Of a stretch of DNA of 64,000 nt, positions 8,335 through 17,034 are shown one piece after another. Each line of letters begins with the position of its first letter. Position 1 is the first letter of the stretch. Source of the DNA: a bacterium. Lineage in GTDB: Bacteria > Planctomycetota > JAFGQW01. The position numbers and the translations under genes are program-made. Below the pieces are notes generated by a model. It had not been told where the DNA came from. It saw only the letters and a program-made list of their open reading frames with translations, and ran no database searches. The DNA lies in contig JAUHXU010000004.1 in NCBI GenBank assembly GCA_030426805.1, forward strand, positions 234,792 to 298,791, written 5' to 3'.

Positions 8335-9669
8335 ATGATGGTGCCGGGTTCGGAGAGGCGTGCGGCGCGGCTTGCGGCGATCGGTTCGCCCGCGTCTCGC
8401 CGAGATGCCGGCGGGATCAAGGCGGAGCTGTTCGATGTCGCGGTCGCCGACGCGCGTCGGGATGCACCGAGCGCGCCGTGGGATCGGCTCCGGTTCCTCG
8501 ACTGGTCGGATTCGACGGTGCACGTCGAGTTCGACGGCGCGGCCGGCTCGCCGCGCGACGACCGGCGCGTCCGCGAAGCGCTCGAGGCGGCTCTCGCTCG
8601 GGTGGCCGGCAGCGAGGTGCACCTGCGCGTTCACGGCACCAGTCCGCCACCGACCCGGCGTCGCTGGCGTGCGGCGCAGGGCGGCGCGACGCTCGGCGAC
8701 TTCATCGTCGACGATCCGAATCGCCAGGCGCATCGGTTCCTGCTGACCTACCGCACCGGGCGTGCCCTGTTCGATCCGTGCGTGTTCCACGGGCCGGCAC
8801 GAAGCGGCAAGACGCACCTGCTGCGCGCGTTCTCGCAGCGCTGCCGATCCGAACAGACCGGCCGGCAGGTGCGCTACCTGACGGCGGCCGGTTTCGGCCG
8901 CGGATACCGCGCGTCGCTGCACGGGGGGCGGCTCGACGGCTTCCGCCGCGAGATCGAGACGCCCGAGTTGCTCCTGATCGACGCGCTCGAGGCGATCGCG
9001 AACGAGCCGGCGACGCAGCGCGAACTCACCCGGGCACTCGAACGACGGGGTGCCGCCGGCGGAGCGACCCTGGTCGCGGCACGGGCGCTGCCGACCGAAC
9101 TCGACGGGCTCGACCCCGCGCTCGCGTCGCGGTTGATGGGGGGGCTCGTCGTGCAGATCGGTCCCGTCAGCACCGAGGCACTGGCACGGACCGTGAAGGC
9201 ACGGCTCGTCAAGCGTGGGGTGCGCGTCGGGAGCGCAGTGCTCGAACGCGCGGCGACACTCGCCGCGGGCGCCCCGACGGTCGCGGAGTCGATCGTCCTT
9301 CGAGCGATCGCGGAGCACGAACCGCCGATCAGTCCCGACGACTTGCGACCGCCGCGGGACGAAGGCCCGTCGACGCCTTCGCTCGACTCGGCACGGATTC
9401 GACGCGCCGCGACACGAATCGCGTCGACCTACGGAGTGACCGTCGAGGACCTCGAGTCACCGCGCAAGCACCGGCGCGCACAGCGGCCGCGCGCGTTGCT
9501 CGCACTCGTCCTCCGGGAGCGCTTCTCGCTGACGGCCGCCGAGATCGGCCGCAACCTCGGGGATCGCTCGGTGTCGACCGTGACGAAGATGCTGCGCCGC
9601 GCACGCGAGGCGGTCGCCGAGGACGCCGCGCTGGCCGACGCGGTCGCGGAGTGGATCCGAAGCGCATGA
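8335..9669 (+). CDS. divergent DnaA-like AAA+ replication initiator
   Basis: Architecture follows DnaA: a domain I-like start (to about 100), the domain III entry LGDFIVDDPNRQAH, Walker A HGPARSGKTHLL with K159, arginine-finger region ASRLMGGLVVQI with R266, and a C-terminal DNA-binding domain (about 345-444). Several functional positions differ. The Walker B is LLLIDALEAI, with A217 where DnaA has a second Asp. The sensor-2 Arg of the NVRELEG motif is T315. The DnaA-box motif GGRDHTTV reads GDRSVSTV, losing the base-contacting Asp and His. It may be the chromosomal initiator of a divergent lineage or a paralogue. GAAGG at 8322-8326 supports the ATG at 8335 over the GTG at 8326. It overlaps tmk by four bases. 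Confidence 0.8.
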   Translation: MMVPGSERRAARLAAIGSPASRRDAGGIKAELFDVAVADARRDAPSAPWDRLRFLDWSDSTVHVEFDGAAGSPRDDRRVREALEAALARVAGSEVHLRVHGTSPPPTRRRWRAAQGGATLGDFIVDDPNRQAHRFLLTYRTGRALFDPCVFHGPARSGKTHLLRAFSQRCRSEQTGRQVRYLTAAGFGRGYRASLHGGRLDGFRREIETPELLLIDALEAIANEPATQRELTRALERRGAAGGATLVAARALPTELDGLDPALASRLMGGLVVQIGPVSTEALARTVKARLVKRGVRVGSAVLERAATLAAGAPTVAESIVLRAIAEHEPPISPDDLRPPRDEGPSTPSLDSARIRRAATRIASTYGVTVEDLESPRKHRRAQRPRALLALVLRERFSLTAAEIGRNLGDRSVSTVTKMLRRAREAVAEDAALADAVAEWIRSA

Positions 9670-10295
9670 GCGCGACCGGCCGCTTCTTCGTCATCGATGG
9701 ACCGGAGGGGGCCGGCAAGAGCACGCAACTCGCGCGCGTGACCGATTACCTGACGGCACGCGGCCACCGCGTGCAGAGCTGGCGCGATCCGGGCGGCACC
9801 GCGGTCGGCGAACGCATTCGGGCGCTGCTGCTCGACGCGCGCGACGTGCCGATCGCGCCACTCACCGAGCTGATGCTCTTTCTCGCGTCGCGCGCGCAGC
9901 TCGTCGACGAGTGCGTCGCGCCGGCACTCGCGCGCGGCGAGACGGTGCTCCTCGACCGCTTCTACCACGCGACGATCGCCTACCAAATCCACGGTCTCGG
10001 CGCCGACCGACTGCCGGCGGATGCCGAGGCGATCGTGCGCGCGTTGGCCGGGGTGCGCGAGCCGGACCGCGTCTGGCTGCTCGATGTTCCGCCCGCGCTC
10101 GGTCGCCAGCGGATCGCCCGGGAGGGCGACCGCATCGAGCGGCGGGACGAGGCGTTCCACGAGCGCGTCCGCGCGGGATTCCGGGCGCAAGCGGAGGCCG
10201 CGCCGGACGCGATCGCGTGGATCGATGCGACCGGGACACCGGACGAGGTGTTCGCGGCGATCGTCGACGACATCGAACGCAGGGGACTCGCGTGA
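9666..10295 (+). CDS. tmk: thymidylate kinase
   Basis: Converts dTMP to dTDP with ATP, an essential step for DNA precursors. The 209-residue length is typical. Visible motifs are the P-loop GPEGAGKST (residues about 12-20), the substrate motif WRDPGGT (usually REPGGT, so Glu is replaced by Asp), LMLFLASRAQLV, and the DRFYHATIAYQ motif equivalent to DRYxxSSxAYQ. The LID region carries EGDRIERRDEAFH. The ATG overlaps the stop of the DnaA-like gene (ATGA), and its own stop overlaps holB. Placement before holB matches the order found in Bacillus and many other bacteria. Confidence 0.95.
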   Translation: MSATGRFFVIDGPEGAGKSTQLARVTDYLTARGHRVQSWRDPGGTAVGERIRALLLDARDVPIAPLTELMLFLASRAQLVDECVAPALARGETVLLDRFYHATIAYQIHGLGADRLPADAEAIVRALAGVREPDRVWLLDVPPALGRQRIAREGDRIERRDEAFHERVRAGFRAQAEAAPDAIAWIDATGTPDEVFAAIVDDIERRGLA

Positions 10296-11272
10296 GCGCG
10301 TTCAGCGGCATCGTCGGCCACCAGCGCGAGGTCGCGCGACTCGAGACCCTTCTCGCCGGTTCGCGGCTCGCACACGCCTACCTCTTCTCCGGCGATGCCG
10401 GCATCGGGAAGTTCCGGGTGGCACTCGCGACCGGAGCCGCCCGGCTCGGTGTGACGCCCGATCGGCTGGTGGACGACCCCGACGCGTTCGTCATCGACGA
10501 CGCCGACGACGCGTCGCTCTCGATCGATCGGATTCGCGAACTGATCGACGTCGCCGCGCGCCGTCCGGTCCGCGGGCCGGGGCGGGTGTTCATCGTGCGC
10601 GACGCGGAGCGATTGACCGAGGAGGGGCAAAACGCGCTGCTCAAGACGCTCGAAGAGCCGCCGGCGTCGAGCCTGACCCTGCTCGTCTGCGCGCGCCCCG
10701 AGGGGCTCCTGCCGACGATCCGGTCGCGTGCCCAGACGATCCGCTTTCGACCGCTCGACGGCGCGGCCACCCGATCGGTGCTCGAGGCGGAGGGCGTCGA
10801 GTCCGCGGCGCTGCTCGCGTCGCTCGCGCACGGTTCGCCCGGCAACGCGATGATCCTGGCCCACGCCGGCCTGCTCGAACGCCGCGGGATCCTGCTCGAC
10901 TGGTGGACGGGGCGCGACGCGGATCCGCTCGGTACGGCGGAGGCGCTCTACGTCGAACTCAAGGGCAAGGACGCCGGCGTGCGGCGGCGCACCCGGCTCG
11001 TCGTCGAGCTGTGGGTGACGTTGCTGCGGGACCTCGCGATCGCCGCGGCCGGCGCGCCGGAGATCGTGTGGAATCGCGACCTGCTCGATGAGATCACGGA
11101 TGCGGCCGCGGGCCGCGACCTCGAGGCGACGACCGCCGCACTCGCGCACGCGGTCGCGTGTCTCGGCTCGCTCCACGTCTACGCATCGCCGGAGCTGGTG
11201 CTGACCGATCTCGCGCTGGAGTTGGCCGGTCGAAAGCCCCGAGGTAGATTCGACCCGGTCGTCGGGCGATAA
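10292..11272 (+). CDS. holB: DNA polymerase III delta-prime subunit
   Basis: The 326-residue clamp-loader subunit starts FSGIVGHQREVARL and shows the RuvB-like AAA fold: Walker A-like SGDAGIGKFRVA, the segment IDRIRELIDVAARRPV, GRVFIVRDAERLTEEGQNAL followed by LKTLEEPP, and the sensor-1/SRC-like LPTIRSRAQTIRF. The usual zinc-binding Cys cluster of E. coli delta-prime is not visible; after the P-loop the chain goes straight to ARLGVTPDRLVDDPD. It loads the beta clamp with the other clamp-loader subunits. The GTG start lies in a GTGA overlap with tmk, and the TAATG junction joins it to ricT. Confidence 0.92.
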   Translation: MSAFSGIVGHQREVARLETLLAGSRLAHAYLFSGDAGIGKFRVALATGAARLGVTPDRLVDDPDAFVIDDADDASLSIDRIRELIDVAARRPVRGPGRVFIVRDAERLTEEGQNALLKTLEEPPASSLTLLVCARPEGLLPTIRSRAQTIRFRPLDGAATRSVLEAEGVESAALLASLAHGSPGNAMILAHAGLLERRGILLDWWTGRDADPLGTAEALYVELKGKDAGVRRRTRLVVELWVTLLRDLAIAAAGAPEIVWNRDLLDEITDAAAGRDLEATTAALAHAVACLGSLHVYASPELVLTDLALELAGRKPRGRFDPVVGR

Positions 11273-12417
11273 TGGCCCGCGAAACCGACGGACGACCCGA
11301 GATGCCCGATCGAAACGCGCCGGATCCGCACCCCCGCGACGACGAACCGTCGCCGCGCGGCGGCCCTGCGTATCACCTGCCGCCAAAGGACTACCCGACG
11401 ACGGGCAGCGAGCGCGTCGTGACCGTTCGCTACGGCAAGATGCGCGCCCGGGGTCGGTTTCGTTCGAAGACGCCCGGGCTGATCTACAGCGACCGGGTCG
11501 TCGTCCAGTCGGATCGCGGGATCGAAGTCGGCGAAATCGTCTTCGACGCGCCGCGGGGGGCCGAGTCGCGGAGCGAGCCGCTCGGCTGGGTCGTTCGCCG
11601 CGCCAGCGATGACGACGCCCGGGAGCACTACGAACTCAACGAACGCCAGGCGGGGCCGTCGGGGGAGTTCGAGTTCTGCCGCGATCGGATCGCCGCCCTC
11701 GAACTGCCGATGCGGCTCGTCGATGTCGAGCGGCCGTTCGGCGGGGGCAAGCTGATCTTCTTCTTCACCGCGGACGGTCGTGTCGACTTCCGCGAACTCG
11801 TGCGCGACTTGGCGAAGCGTTTCCGCACCCGCATCGAGATGAAGCAGATCGGCGTGCGCGACGAGGCGAAGGTCCTCGGCGAAGTCGGCGACTGCGGGCG
11901 TGAGCTGTGCTGCCGCACGTTCCTGACACGGATGCAGCCGATCAGCATGCGCATGGCGAAGGTGCAGAAGACCACGCTGGACCCGACGAAGATCTCGGGG
12001 CGGTGCGGACGGTTGAAGTGCTGCCTGCGCTACGAGTTCGATGCCTACCTCTCGCTGCGCGAGGCGCTGCCCCGATCCGGCACGCGCGTGCGCCACGACG
12101 GTCGCACCGCGACGGTGTCCGGGATGGACATCCTGAGCCAGATGGTGACGATCGTCCTGCCGAGCGGGGAGCGGAACGTCGTCCACGTCTCGACGCTCGA
12201 GCCCGCCGATCGTCGCGCGGCATCCAAGCAGCCGGCCGCGACGGAACCCACGACCGAGCCGGCCGCGTCCAACGACGCACCGTCCGACACGGCGCCCGAC
12301 GCGCCGGGCACCGACACGCCGGGCACCGAGTCGACGGGAGCGCCCAAGCGCAAGCGGCGAAAGCGCCGCAAGAAACGCCCGCCGTCGGGTGACGGGTCCG
12401 GAGGCGCGCAGTCGTGA
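11272..12417 (+). CDS. ricT: PSP1-domain protein, RicT (YaaT) homologue
   Basis: A 381-residue protein whose central 45-305 region is a PSP1/RicT domain (VTVRYGKMRARGRF, EVGEIVFDAPRG, KLIFFFTADGRVDFRELVRD). Two conserved Cys clusters are present: C208, C213, C214 in GDCGRELCC and C245, C250, C251 in CGRLKCC. In B. subtilis, RicT with RicA and RicF binds iron-sulfur clusters and affects RNase Y maturation and phosphorelay, and ricT also lies directly after holB. No ricA or ricF is seen here. The C-terminal 75 residues are low-complexity Ala/Pro/Thr-rich ending in a Lys/Arg-rich stretch, probably disordered. Start and stop both overlap neighbours. Confidence 0.9.
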   Translation: MARETDGRPEMPDRNAPDPHPRDDEPSPRGGPAYHLPPKDYPTTGSERVVTVRYGKMRARGRFRSKTPGLIYSDRVVVQSDRGIEVGEIVFDAPRGAESRSEPLGWVVRRASDDDAREHYELNERQAGPSGEFEFCRDRIAALELPMRLVDVERPFGGGKLIFFFTADGRVDFRELVRDLAKRFRTRIEMKQIGVRDEAKVLGEVGDCGRELCCRTFLTRMQPISMRMAKVQKTTLDPTKISGRCGRLKCCLRYEFDAYLSLREALPRSGTRVRHDGRTATVSGMDILSQMVTIVLPSGERNVVHVSTLEPADRRAASKQPAATEPTTEPAASNDAPSDTAPDAPGTDTPGTESTGAPKRKRRKRRKKRPPSGDGSGGAQS

Positions 12418-12833
12418 AGTCACTCGACGACCGGTTGCGCGCGATCGTCGAACACGATCCGCGATTCCGCACGGGCGCCTACGAGTTCGTGCTCGAAGCG
12501 CTCGAGGAGACGATGCGTCACCTCGGCCGCGGCGACGAGAGCGACGAGGACGACCGGCACATCTCGGCAGCCGACCTGCTGCAGGGCATCCGACGGTTCG
12601 CGGTCGAGCGATTCGGATACCTCGCGCGGGCGGTGTTCGAGACGTGGGGCGTTCGCACGACGGGCGACTTCGGCGACGTCGTGTTCAACCTCGTCGAGCA
12701 CGGATTGCTCAAGCGCCGCGAGGAAGACCACCGAAGCGAGTTCGACGACGTCTACTCGTTCGACGCACTCGACGAAGACGCGATCGCGGCGATTCGATGG
12801 CCCGCCGCGACCGCATGCGACGACGCTACCTGA
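12414..12833 (+). CDS. Minf_1886-family small protein of unknown function
   Basis: A 139-residue acidic protein that matches the Minf_1886 family pattern known from Planctomycetes, Verrucomicrobia and Chloroflexi. Conserved-looking segments include HDPRFRTGAYEFVLEALEET, DLLQGIRRFAVERFGYLARA, WGVRTTGDFGDVVFNLVEHG and the acidic SEFDDVYSFDALDED. The function is not known for any member. The GTG start sits in a GTGA overlap with ricT, so it belongs to the dnaA-like/tmk/holB/ricT unit, which links it by position to replication or RNA turnover. Its last eight bases overlap the convergent S41 protease gene. Taxonomically, it is the strongest protein hint of a PVC-type host. Confidence 0.8.
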   Translation: MKSLDDRLRAIVEHDPRFRTGAYEFVLEALEETMRHLGRGDESDEDDRHISAADLLQGIRRFAVERFGYLARAVFETWGVRTTGDFGDVVFNLVEHGLLKRREEDHRSEFDDVYSFDALDEDAIAAIRWPAATACDDAT

Positions 12834-15156
12834 CCCGCTCGGGAAACGTCCGATACTCGGGGATGTCGGCGCCGGGCTCGACCGCCTCGAGCACCTCGAG
12901 GATCGCGCGCTGCAGCTGTCGATCGGCCTGCGGATCGCCTTTGATGAACTTGCCGATGAACTCGCGCCCGCGAATGTCCATCACCTTGCGGCGCACGTAG
13001 ATCCGGAGCCAGACGCGGATGTCGTCGCGGCTGAGCCGCGTGTCGAGACCTTTGTAGAAGGCCTCGAAGTCCGGGTAGGCGGCGGGGTCGTAGCCGTCGA
13101 ACCCGGCGAGGCGGTCGAACGTCGCCCGGTGCTCGGCCCACCGCGCGTCGACGTACTTCCGGAAGACGTCGTCTTCGAGCAGCGTCGAGAGCTGGGCTTC
13201 CTTCCACGCCGCCCAGTCGGTCGCCTCGATCGCGACGTCCGGTGCGATGCCGCCCTCGTCGATCACGACGCCGTCGTGGTCGCGCTCCTTGTGGATGCTG
13301 CGGCCGTCGGGCAAGTAGTAGCGCGCGATCGTCAGCTTGATGCCGGGGCCGACGTCGAATCGACCGTTGCCGTTGAGATCGGTGTACGGCTCGCCGGGAT
13401 CCCACCGGCGGTTGCGGCGCGCGATGTCCTCGAACGGCTCGCCGGCGTCGTAGCGGCCATTGCCGTTGGTGTCGGTGTACGGCTCGTCCCCGTCCCAGTA
13501 GCCGTTGGCGCGGCGCTGATCCTCGAACGTGTCGCCGCGCGCGGCGTTCAGGTTCATGATCTGCTGCACGCTGCCCTTGCCGTAGGTGCGCTTGCCGACG
13601 AGCTTCGCGCGGCCGTGGTGTCGAAGGGCGCCGGCGACGATCTCCGACGCGCTCGCGCTGTGTTCGTTGACGAGAACGACGAGCGGGTAGTTCGGCTGCG
13701 TGCTGGCACCGGTCGTCTTGAGGTCGTCGCGGGGGGCGATCTCCTTGTTGCGCCCCTCGTAGTAGACGACGAGCTTGTCGGCGTCGAGGAACTTGTCGGC
13801 GACCTGCACGGCGGTGGGCAGGTAGCCGCCCGAGTTGTTGCGCAGGTCGAGGATCAGCCCGCGCATGCCGTCGCGGTTGAGCGCTTCGAGCGCCTCGTCG
13901 AGTTCGTGTGATGTCTTCGCACCGAAGTTGCGCAGCTCGACGTAGCCGATCTTCCCCGGCAACATCTCGTGCAGCACCGAGCTGATCCGGATCCGCGCGC
14001 GCTCCACTCGAATGTCGCGCGGCGTCTCCCAGCCCTTTCGCGACACGCGGACCGTGATCATCGTGCCGGGGGGGCCCTTCAGGCGCTTGATGATCGCGTC
14101 GAGCTCCTGGTCTTCGGTCGACCAGCCGTCGACGGCGAGGATCTTGTCGTCGGTCCGCAGCCCGGCGCGATACGCGGGGCCGGAGTAGATCGGTCGGACG
14201 ATCGTGAAGACGCGGTGCTCGTCGAAGTTGACGAACGCGCCGATGCCGCCGTAGTTCCGGTCGAGATCGAACATCCACTCCGCGCGCTGGTCCGCCGTGA
14301 AGTAGTTGCTGTGCGGGTCCATGCGCCGGAGCATGCCCCGGGCGCCGGCCGCTCGCAGCTCGTCTTCGGGGGCGTGGTCGCCACGGAGGTGATTCTGTCG
14401 GATCAGGTGGAGGACCTCGGCGAGCACGGCGAGGCCACCGCCGCTCGGGGCGTACTCCGCGGCGCGCTTGATCGACGCGTCGAGCTGTTTCGAGACGTCG
14501 GCCGTGCGCAGGTAGGCGCGTGCGAGCGTGCCGCGGGCGGTGGGCTCGCCGGCGAGTCGTTCGAGGATCTCGCGCGCGTCGTCGACGTCGCCGATCTCCC
14601 CGAGAACGAGGCCGGCCGCCTCCGCGACGGACGGGTCGGGATCGCGGAGGAGGGCACCGATCGCGCGCCGCGCCGCCGGTCGCCGATCCTGGCTCGCGTG
14701 CCACAGGGCGCGTGCGATCGCGAGCCGCACGTGGGCGTCATCGGGTGCGTCGAGCCGGGAGCCGAATGCGCGCTCGACGGTGCGGCCACCGACGCGCCCG
14801 GCTCGCTCGATCGCGAGTCGGCGAACGGCTCGCGGTTGCGCGGTGTCGACCGCCACTGCGACGAGGGCCTCCACCGCACCGCTCGGCTCGCCGAGCCGGA
14901 TCAGGGCATCGGCCGCGGCGACGCGCACGATCGCGCCGGATGCGTTCAGCTGTGCCCGCAGCGGCGTCACCGCGCCGGCACCCAGCCCGTAGAACGCTCG
15001 CGCGAGTCGCCACGCCTTCGCGGGATCGGCGGCGTCCTCCTGTTCGACGAGGGCGCTCACCTTCGCCGCGATCGCGTCGGCGTCGTCCTGCGCCGTGACG
15101 GTCGGTGCCGCGACGAACAACGCGATGATGAGCACGCAGTGGATCGGTCGTTGCAT
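12826..15156 (-). CDS. S41 C-terminal processing peptidase with HEAT-like N-terminus and EF-hand-like insert
   Basis: A 776-residue secreted protease. It has a signal peptide (CVLIIALFVAAPTVTAQ), HEAT-like helical repeats (about 30-205), a PDZ domain (about 265-360) and an S41 catalytic domain. The catalytic pair is S502 in HSASASEIVAGAL and K527 in RTYGKGSVQQ, with the 25-residue spacing of E. coli Tsp. After K527 an insert of about 60 residues carries two Asp/Asn/Gly calcium-loop-like motifs (YTDTNGNGRYDAGEPF and YTDLNGNGRFD) before the conserved ARYYLPDGRSIH strand. Ctp-type enzymes cleave proteins from exposed C-termini in the periplasm. The start at 15156 has GAGAGGACG upstream; an in-frame ATG ten codons earlier has no signal-peptide logic. 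Convergent with the Minf_1886 gene. Confidence 0.92.
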   Translation of the reverse strand: MQRPIHCVLIIALFVAAPTVTAQDDADAIAAKVSALVEQEDAADPAKAWRLARAFYGLGAGAVTPLRAQLNASGAIVRVAAADALIRLGEPSGAVEALVAVAVDTAQPRAVRRLAIERAGRVGGRTVERAFGSRLDAPDDAHVRLAIARALWHASQDRRPAARRAIGALLRDPDPSVAEAAGLVLGEIGDVDDAREILERLAGEPTARGTLARAYLRTADVSKQLDASIKRAAEYAPSGGGLAVLAEVLHLIRQNHLRGDHAPEDELRAAGARGMLRRMDPHSNYFTADQRAEWMFDLDRNYGGIGAFVNFDEHRVFTIVRPIYSGPAYRAGLRTDDKILAVDGWSTEDQELDAIIKRLKGPPGTMITVRVSRKGWETPRDIRVERARIRISSVLHEMLPGKIGYVELRNFGAKTSHELDEALEALNRDGMRGLILDLRNNSGGYLPTAVQVADKFLDADKLVVYYEGRNKEIAPRDDLKTTGASTQPNYPLVVLVNEHSASASEIVAGALRHHGRAKLVGKRTYGKGSVQQIMNLNAARGDTFEDQRRANGYWDGDEPYTDTNGNGRYDAGEPFEDIARRNRRWDPGEPYTDLNGNGRFDVGPGIKLTIARYYLPDGRSIHKERDHDGVVIDEGGIAPDVAIEATDWAAWKEAQLSTLLEDDVFRKYVDARWAEHRATFDRLAGFDGYDPAAYPDFEAFYKGLDTRLSRDDIRVWLRIYVRRKVMDIRGREFIGKFIKGDPQADRQLQRAILEVLEAVEPGADIPEYRTFPERVR

Positions 15157-15353
15157 TCGAAAAACGTCCTCTCGGCGTCCCGCCACGGACCGGGCGGACC
15201 CACCCAGTCGGTTTCGAAGGTTTTACGCGCTCGACTCGAATCGCGCTCGGACTTTTTTTGGAGCGCGAGATCGCGCGCCGGTCTTTTTGGTGCGACTTCC
15301 GGCGCGCAGTACCGACCGAAGAGGGCGATTGCTGCGCGAGGAGGCGGTCGCCA

Positions 15354-16844
15354 ATGGTCATCGAAGTGTCCACCGGGACCCTGCACGGGCTCGACGCGCG
15401 TGCGGTGCGTGCCGAGATCTCGCAGCGCCGCGGGATCAAGCGGTTCACCTACATCGGGCTGCCCACTGCGGTCGTGCGCGAGAGCAAGGACCGGATCGTA
15501 CGGGCGCTGGATTCCGCGGGGCTGCCGTGCCCCGGGGGCGACGTGCTGATCAGCCTCGCGCCGGCGGACCTCCGAAAGGAGGGCGGCGCGCTCGATCTCG
15601 CGCTCGCGCTCGGCGTGCTCGCCACGCAGCGGGTCGTCCCGCCCGCACGGCTCCGGCGGTGGCTGGTCGCCGGCGAACTCGCCCTGACCGGCGCCGTGCG
15701 GCCGATTCGCGGGGGACTCGCGCTGGCACGGCTCGCCGGCGCGGACGAACGCCTCGAGGGCGCGATCCTCCCGGCCGAGACCTGCCGTGACATCGGGCCG
15801 TTCGTGCAGACCGATCTCGTCGGCGTGCATCACGTCACCGAAGCGGTGCGGTTCCTCGTCGACGGCACGCGCCCGGATCCCGGCGAGGCGCCGCCACCGA
15901 CGCCGCCCGCAATCGTGCCGGACCTCGCCGACGTGCGGGGCCAGGCCGTCGCCAAACGCGCACTCCTCGTCGCCGCGGCCGGCGGGCACAGCGTGCTGAT
16001 GGTCGGGCCACCGGGCGCGGGCAAGTCGATGCTCGCGCGCCGCTTGCCGGGCTTGCTGCCCCCGCTCGACGATGCGGCGGCGCTCGAGTGCGCGCTGATC
16101 GGCTCCGCGGTCGGCCGGCCGCGGCATCCCGCGGATCGCCGGCCGCCGTTTCGCGCGCCGCACCACACGGTCAGTCGTGCCGGCCTCCTCGGCGGCGGCG
16201 CCGTGCTCGCGCCCGGCGAGGTGAGCTTCGCACACCGCGGCGTGCTGTTTCTCGACGAACTACCCGAGTTCGCGCGGCACGTGCTCGAGTCGCTCCGCGA
16301 GTGCCTGGAGACGCGCGAGTCGGTCGTCGCGCGGGCCGGACGGGTCGAGCGATTCCCGGCGGCGTTCCAACTCGTCGCGGCGATGAACCCGTGCCCGTGC
16401 GGATTCGCCGGTCACCCGACCCGGCCGTGCGTGTGCGACCCGGGGCATCGGGATCGCTACGCACGGCGAATCAGCGGCGCCCTGCGGGACCGGATCGACG
16501 TGCAGGTCGGCCTCGGTCCGGTCGATCCGACCGCCCTCGAGCGCGCGCCGGCGGGCCCGGCGACCCCGGAGGCCGCCGCCCACGTCGTCCGCGCACGGGA
16601 ACGACAAGTCGCCCGCAACGACGGTCGGCTGAACCGCTCGCTCGCGGGACGCGAACTCCTCGACGGCGCCCCGCTCGACACGGATGCGCTCGAATTGCTC
16701 CGCGCGTCCGCGCGCAAGCTGGCCCTGTCGGCGCGGGCCTATCACCGCGTGCTGCGGGTCGCGCGGACCGTCGCGGACCTCGAAGAGAACGATTCGATCG
16801 GGGCTTCCGCCATCGCCGAGGCGGTCGGATACCGGGTCCGGTAG
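15354..16844 (+). CDS. YifB/ComM-family Mg-chelatase-like AAA+ ATPase
   Basis: A 496-residue protein of normal family length. The N-terminal domain reads FTYIGLPTAVVRESKDRI, then LAPADLRKEGGALDLALALG. The ATPase part has Walker A VGPPGAGKSMLARRLPGLLP, the FRAPHHTVSRAGLLGGG motif, Walker B GVLFLDELPEF, and the Cys-bearing AAMNPCPCGFAGHPTRPC segment typical of YifB. ComM is a DNA helicase that helps heteroduplex extension in natural transformation. The role outside competent species is less clear. GAGGAGG at 15338-15344 sets the ATG at 15354. The divergent gap to the S41 gene has two T tracts (near 15250 and 15285), which could be promoter-proximal. Confidence 0.92.
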   Translation: MVIEVSTGTLHGLDARAVRAEISQRRGIKRFTYIGLPTAVVRESKDRIVRALDSAGLPCPGGDVLISLAPADLRKEGGALDLALALGVLATQRVVPPARLRRWLVAGELALTGAVRPIRGGLALARLAGADERLEGAILPAETCRDIGPFVQTDLVGVHHVTEAVRFLVDGTRPDPGEAPPPTPPAIVPDLADVRGQAVAKRALLVAAAGGHSVLMVGPPGAGKSMLARRLPGLLPPLDDAAALECALIGSAVGRPRHPADRRPPFRAPHHTVSRAGLLGGGAVLAPGEVSFAHRGVLFLDELPEFARHVLESLRECLETRESVVARAGRVERFPAAFQLVAAMNPCPCGFAGHPTRPCVCDPGHRDRYARRISGALRDRIDVQVGLGPVDPTALERAPAGPATPEAAAHVVRARERQVARNDGRLNRSLAGRELLDGAPLDTDALELLRASARKLALSARAYHRVLRVARTVADLEENDSIGASAIAEAVGYRVR

Positions 16845-16877
16845 TATCGTTGTGGGTCCGTCGGAGGAGGACTGCGC

Positions 16878-16997
16878 TTGATCTGGCTACTCGGCCCGTC
16901 GGCCATCGTGCTCGGCATCGCCGCTTTCGTCCTGATCATCGCGATGTCGGTGTTCGGCTCGGGTGCCGTCCTCGCGTGGCTCAAACGACGTCGATAG
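16878..16997 (+). CDS. small single-pass membrane protein (39 residues)
   Basis: A short frame beginning with TTG, preceded by a strong GGAGGAGG ribosome site at 16863-16870 with seven bases spacing. It encodes a hydrophobic segment (IWLLGPSAIVLGIAAFVLII, then AMSVFGSGAVLAW) and a positively charged end LKRRR. That pattern predicts an N-out or periplasm-facing start with a cytoplasmic basic tail. The strong ribosome site is the main evidence that it is translated. It lies 33 bases after the YifB gene and may be cotranscribed. The family is not recognised. Confidence 0.6.
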   Translation: MIWLLGPSAIVLGIAAFVLIIAMSVFGSGAVLAWLKRRR

Positions 16998-17015
16998 CCG
17001 CTTTCCCATCGGCGC

Positions 17016-17034
17016 GTGCCGAACTAAACGGCAC
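17016..17034. terminator. weak hairpin after the small membrane gene
   Basis: GTGCCG and CGGCAC pair around the loop AACTAAA. It follows the small gene by 18 bases, as a terminator would, but no T tract follows, so factor-independent termination is doubtful. Confidence 0.3.

Noticed and set aside
4897-9318. A 1473-residue open frame on the minus strand
   Set aside because: It lies opposite the kinase, TPR-peptidase and DnaA-like genes, has biased Arg/Glu/Val composition and no family motifs. It is a GC-rich shadow of real genes.
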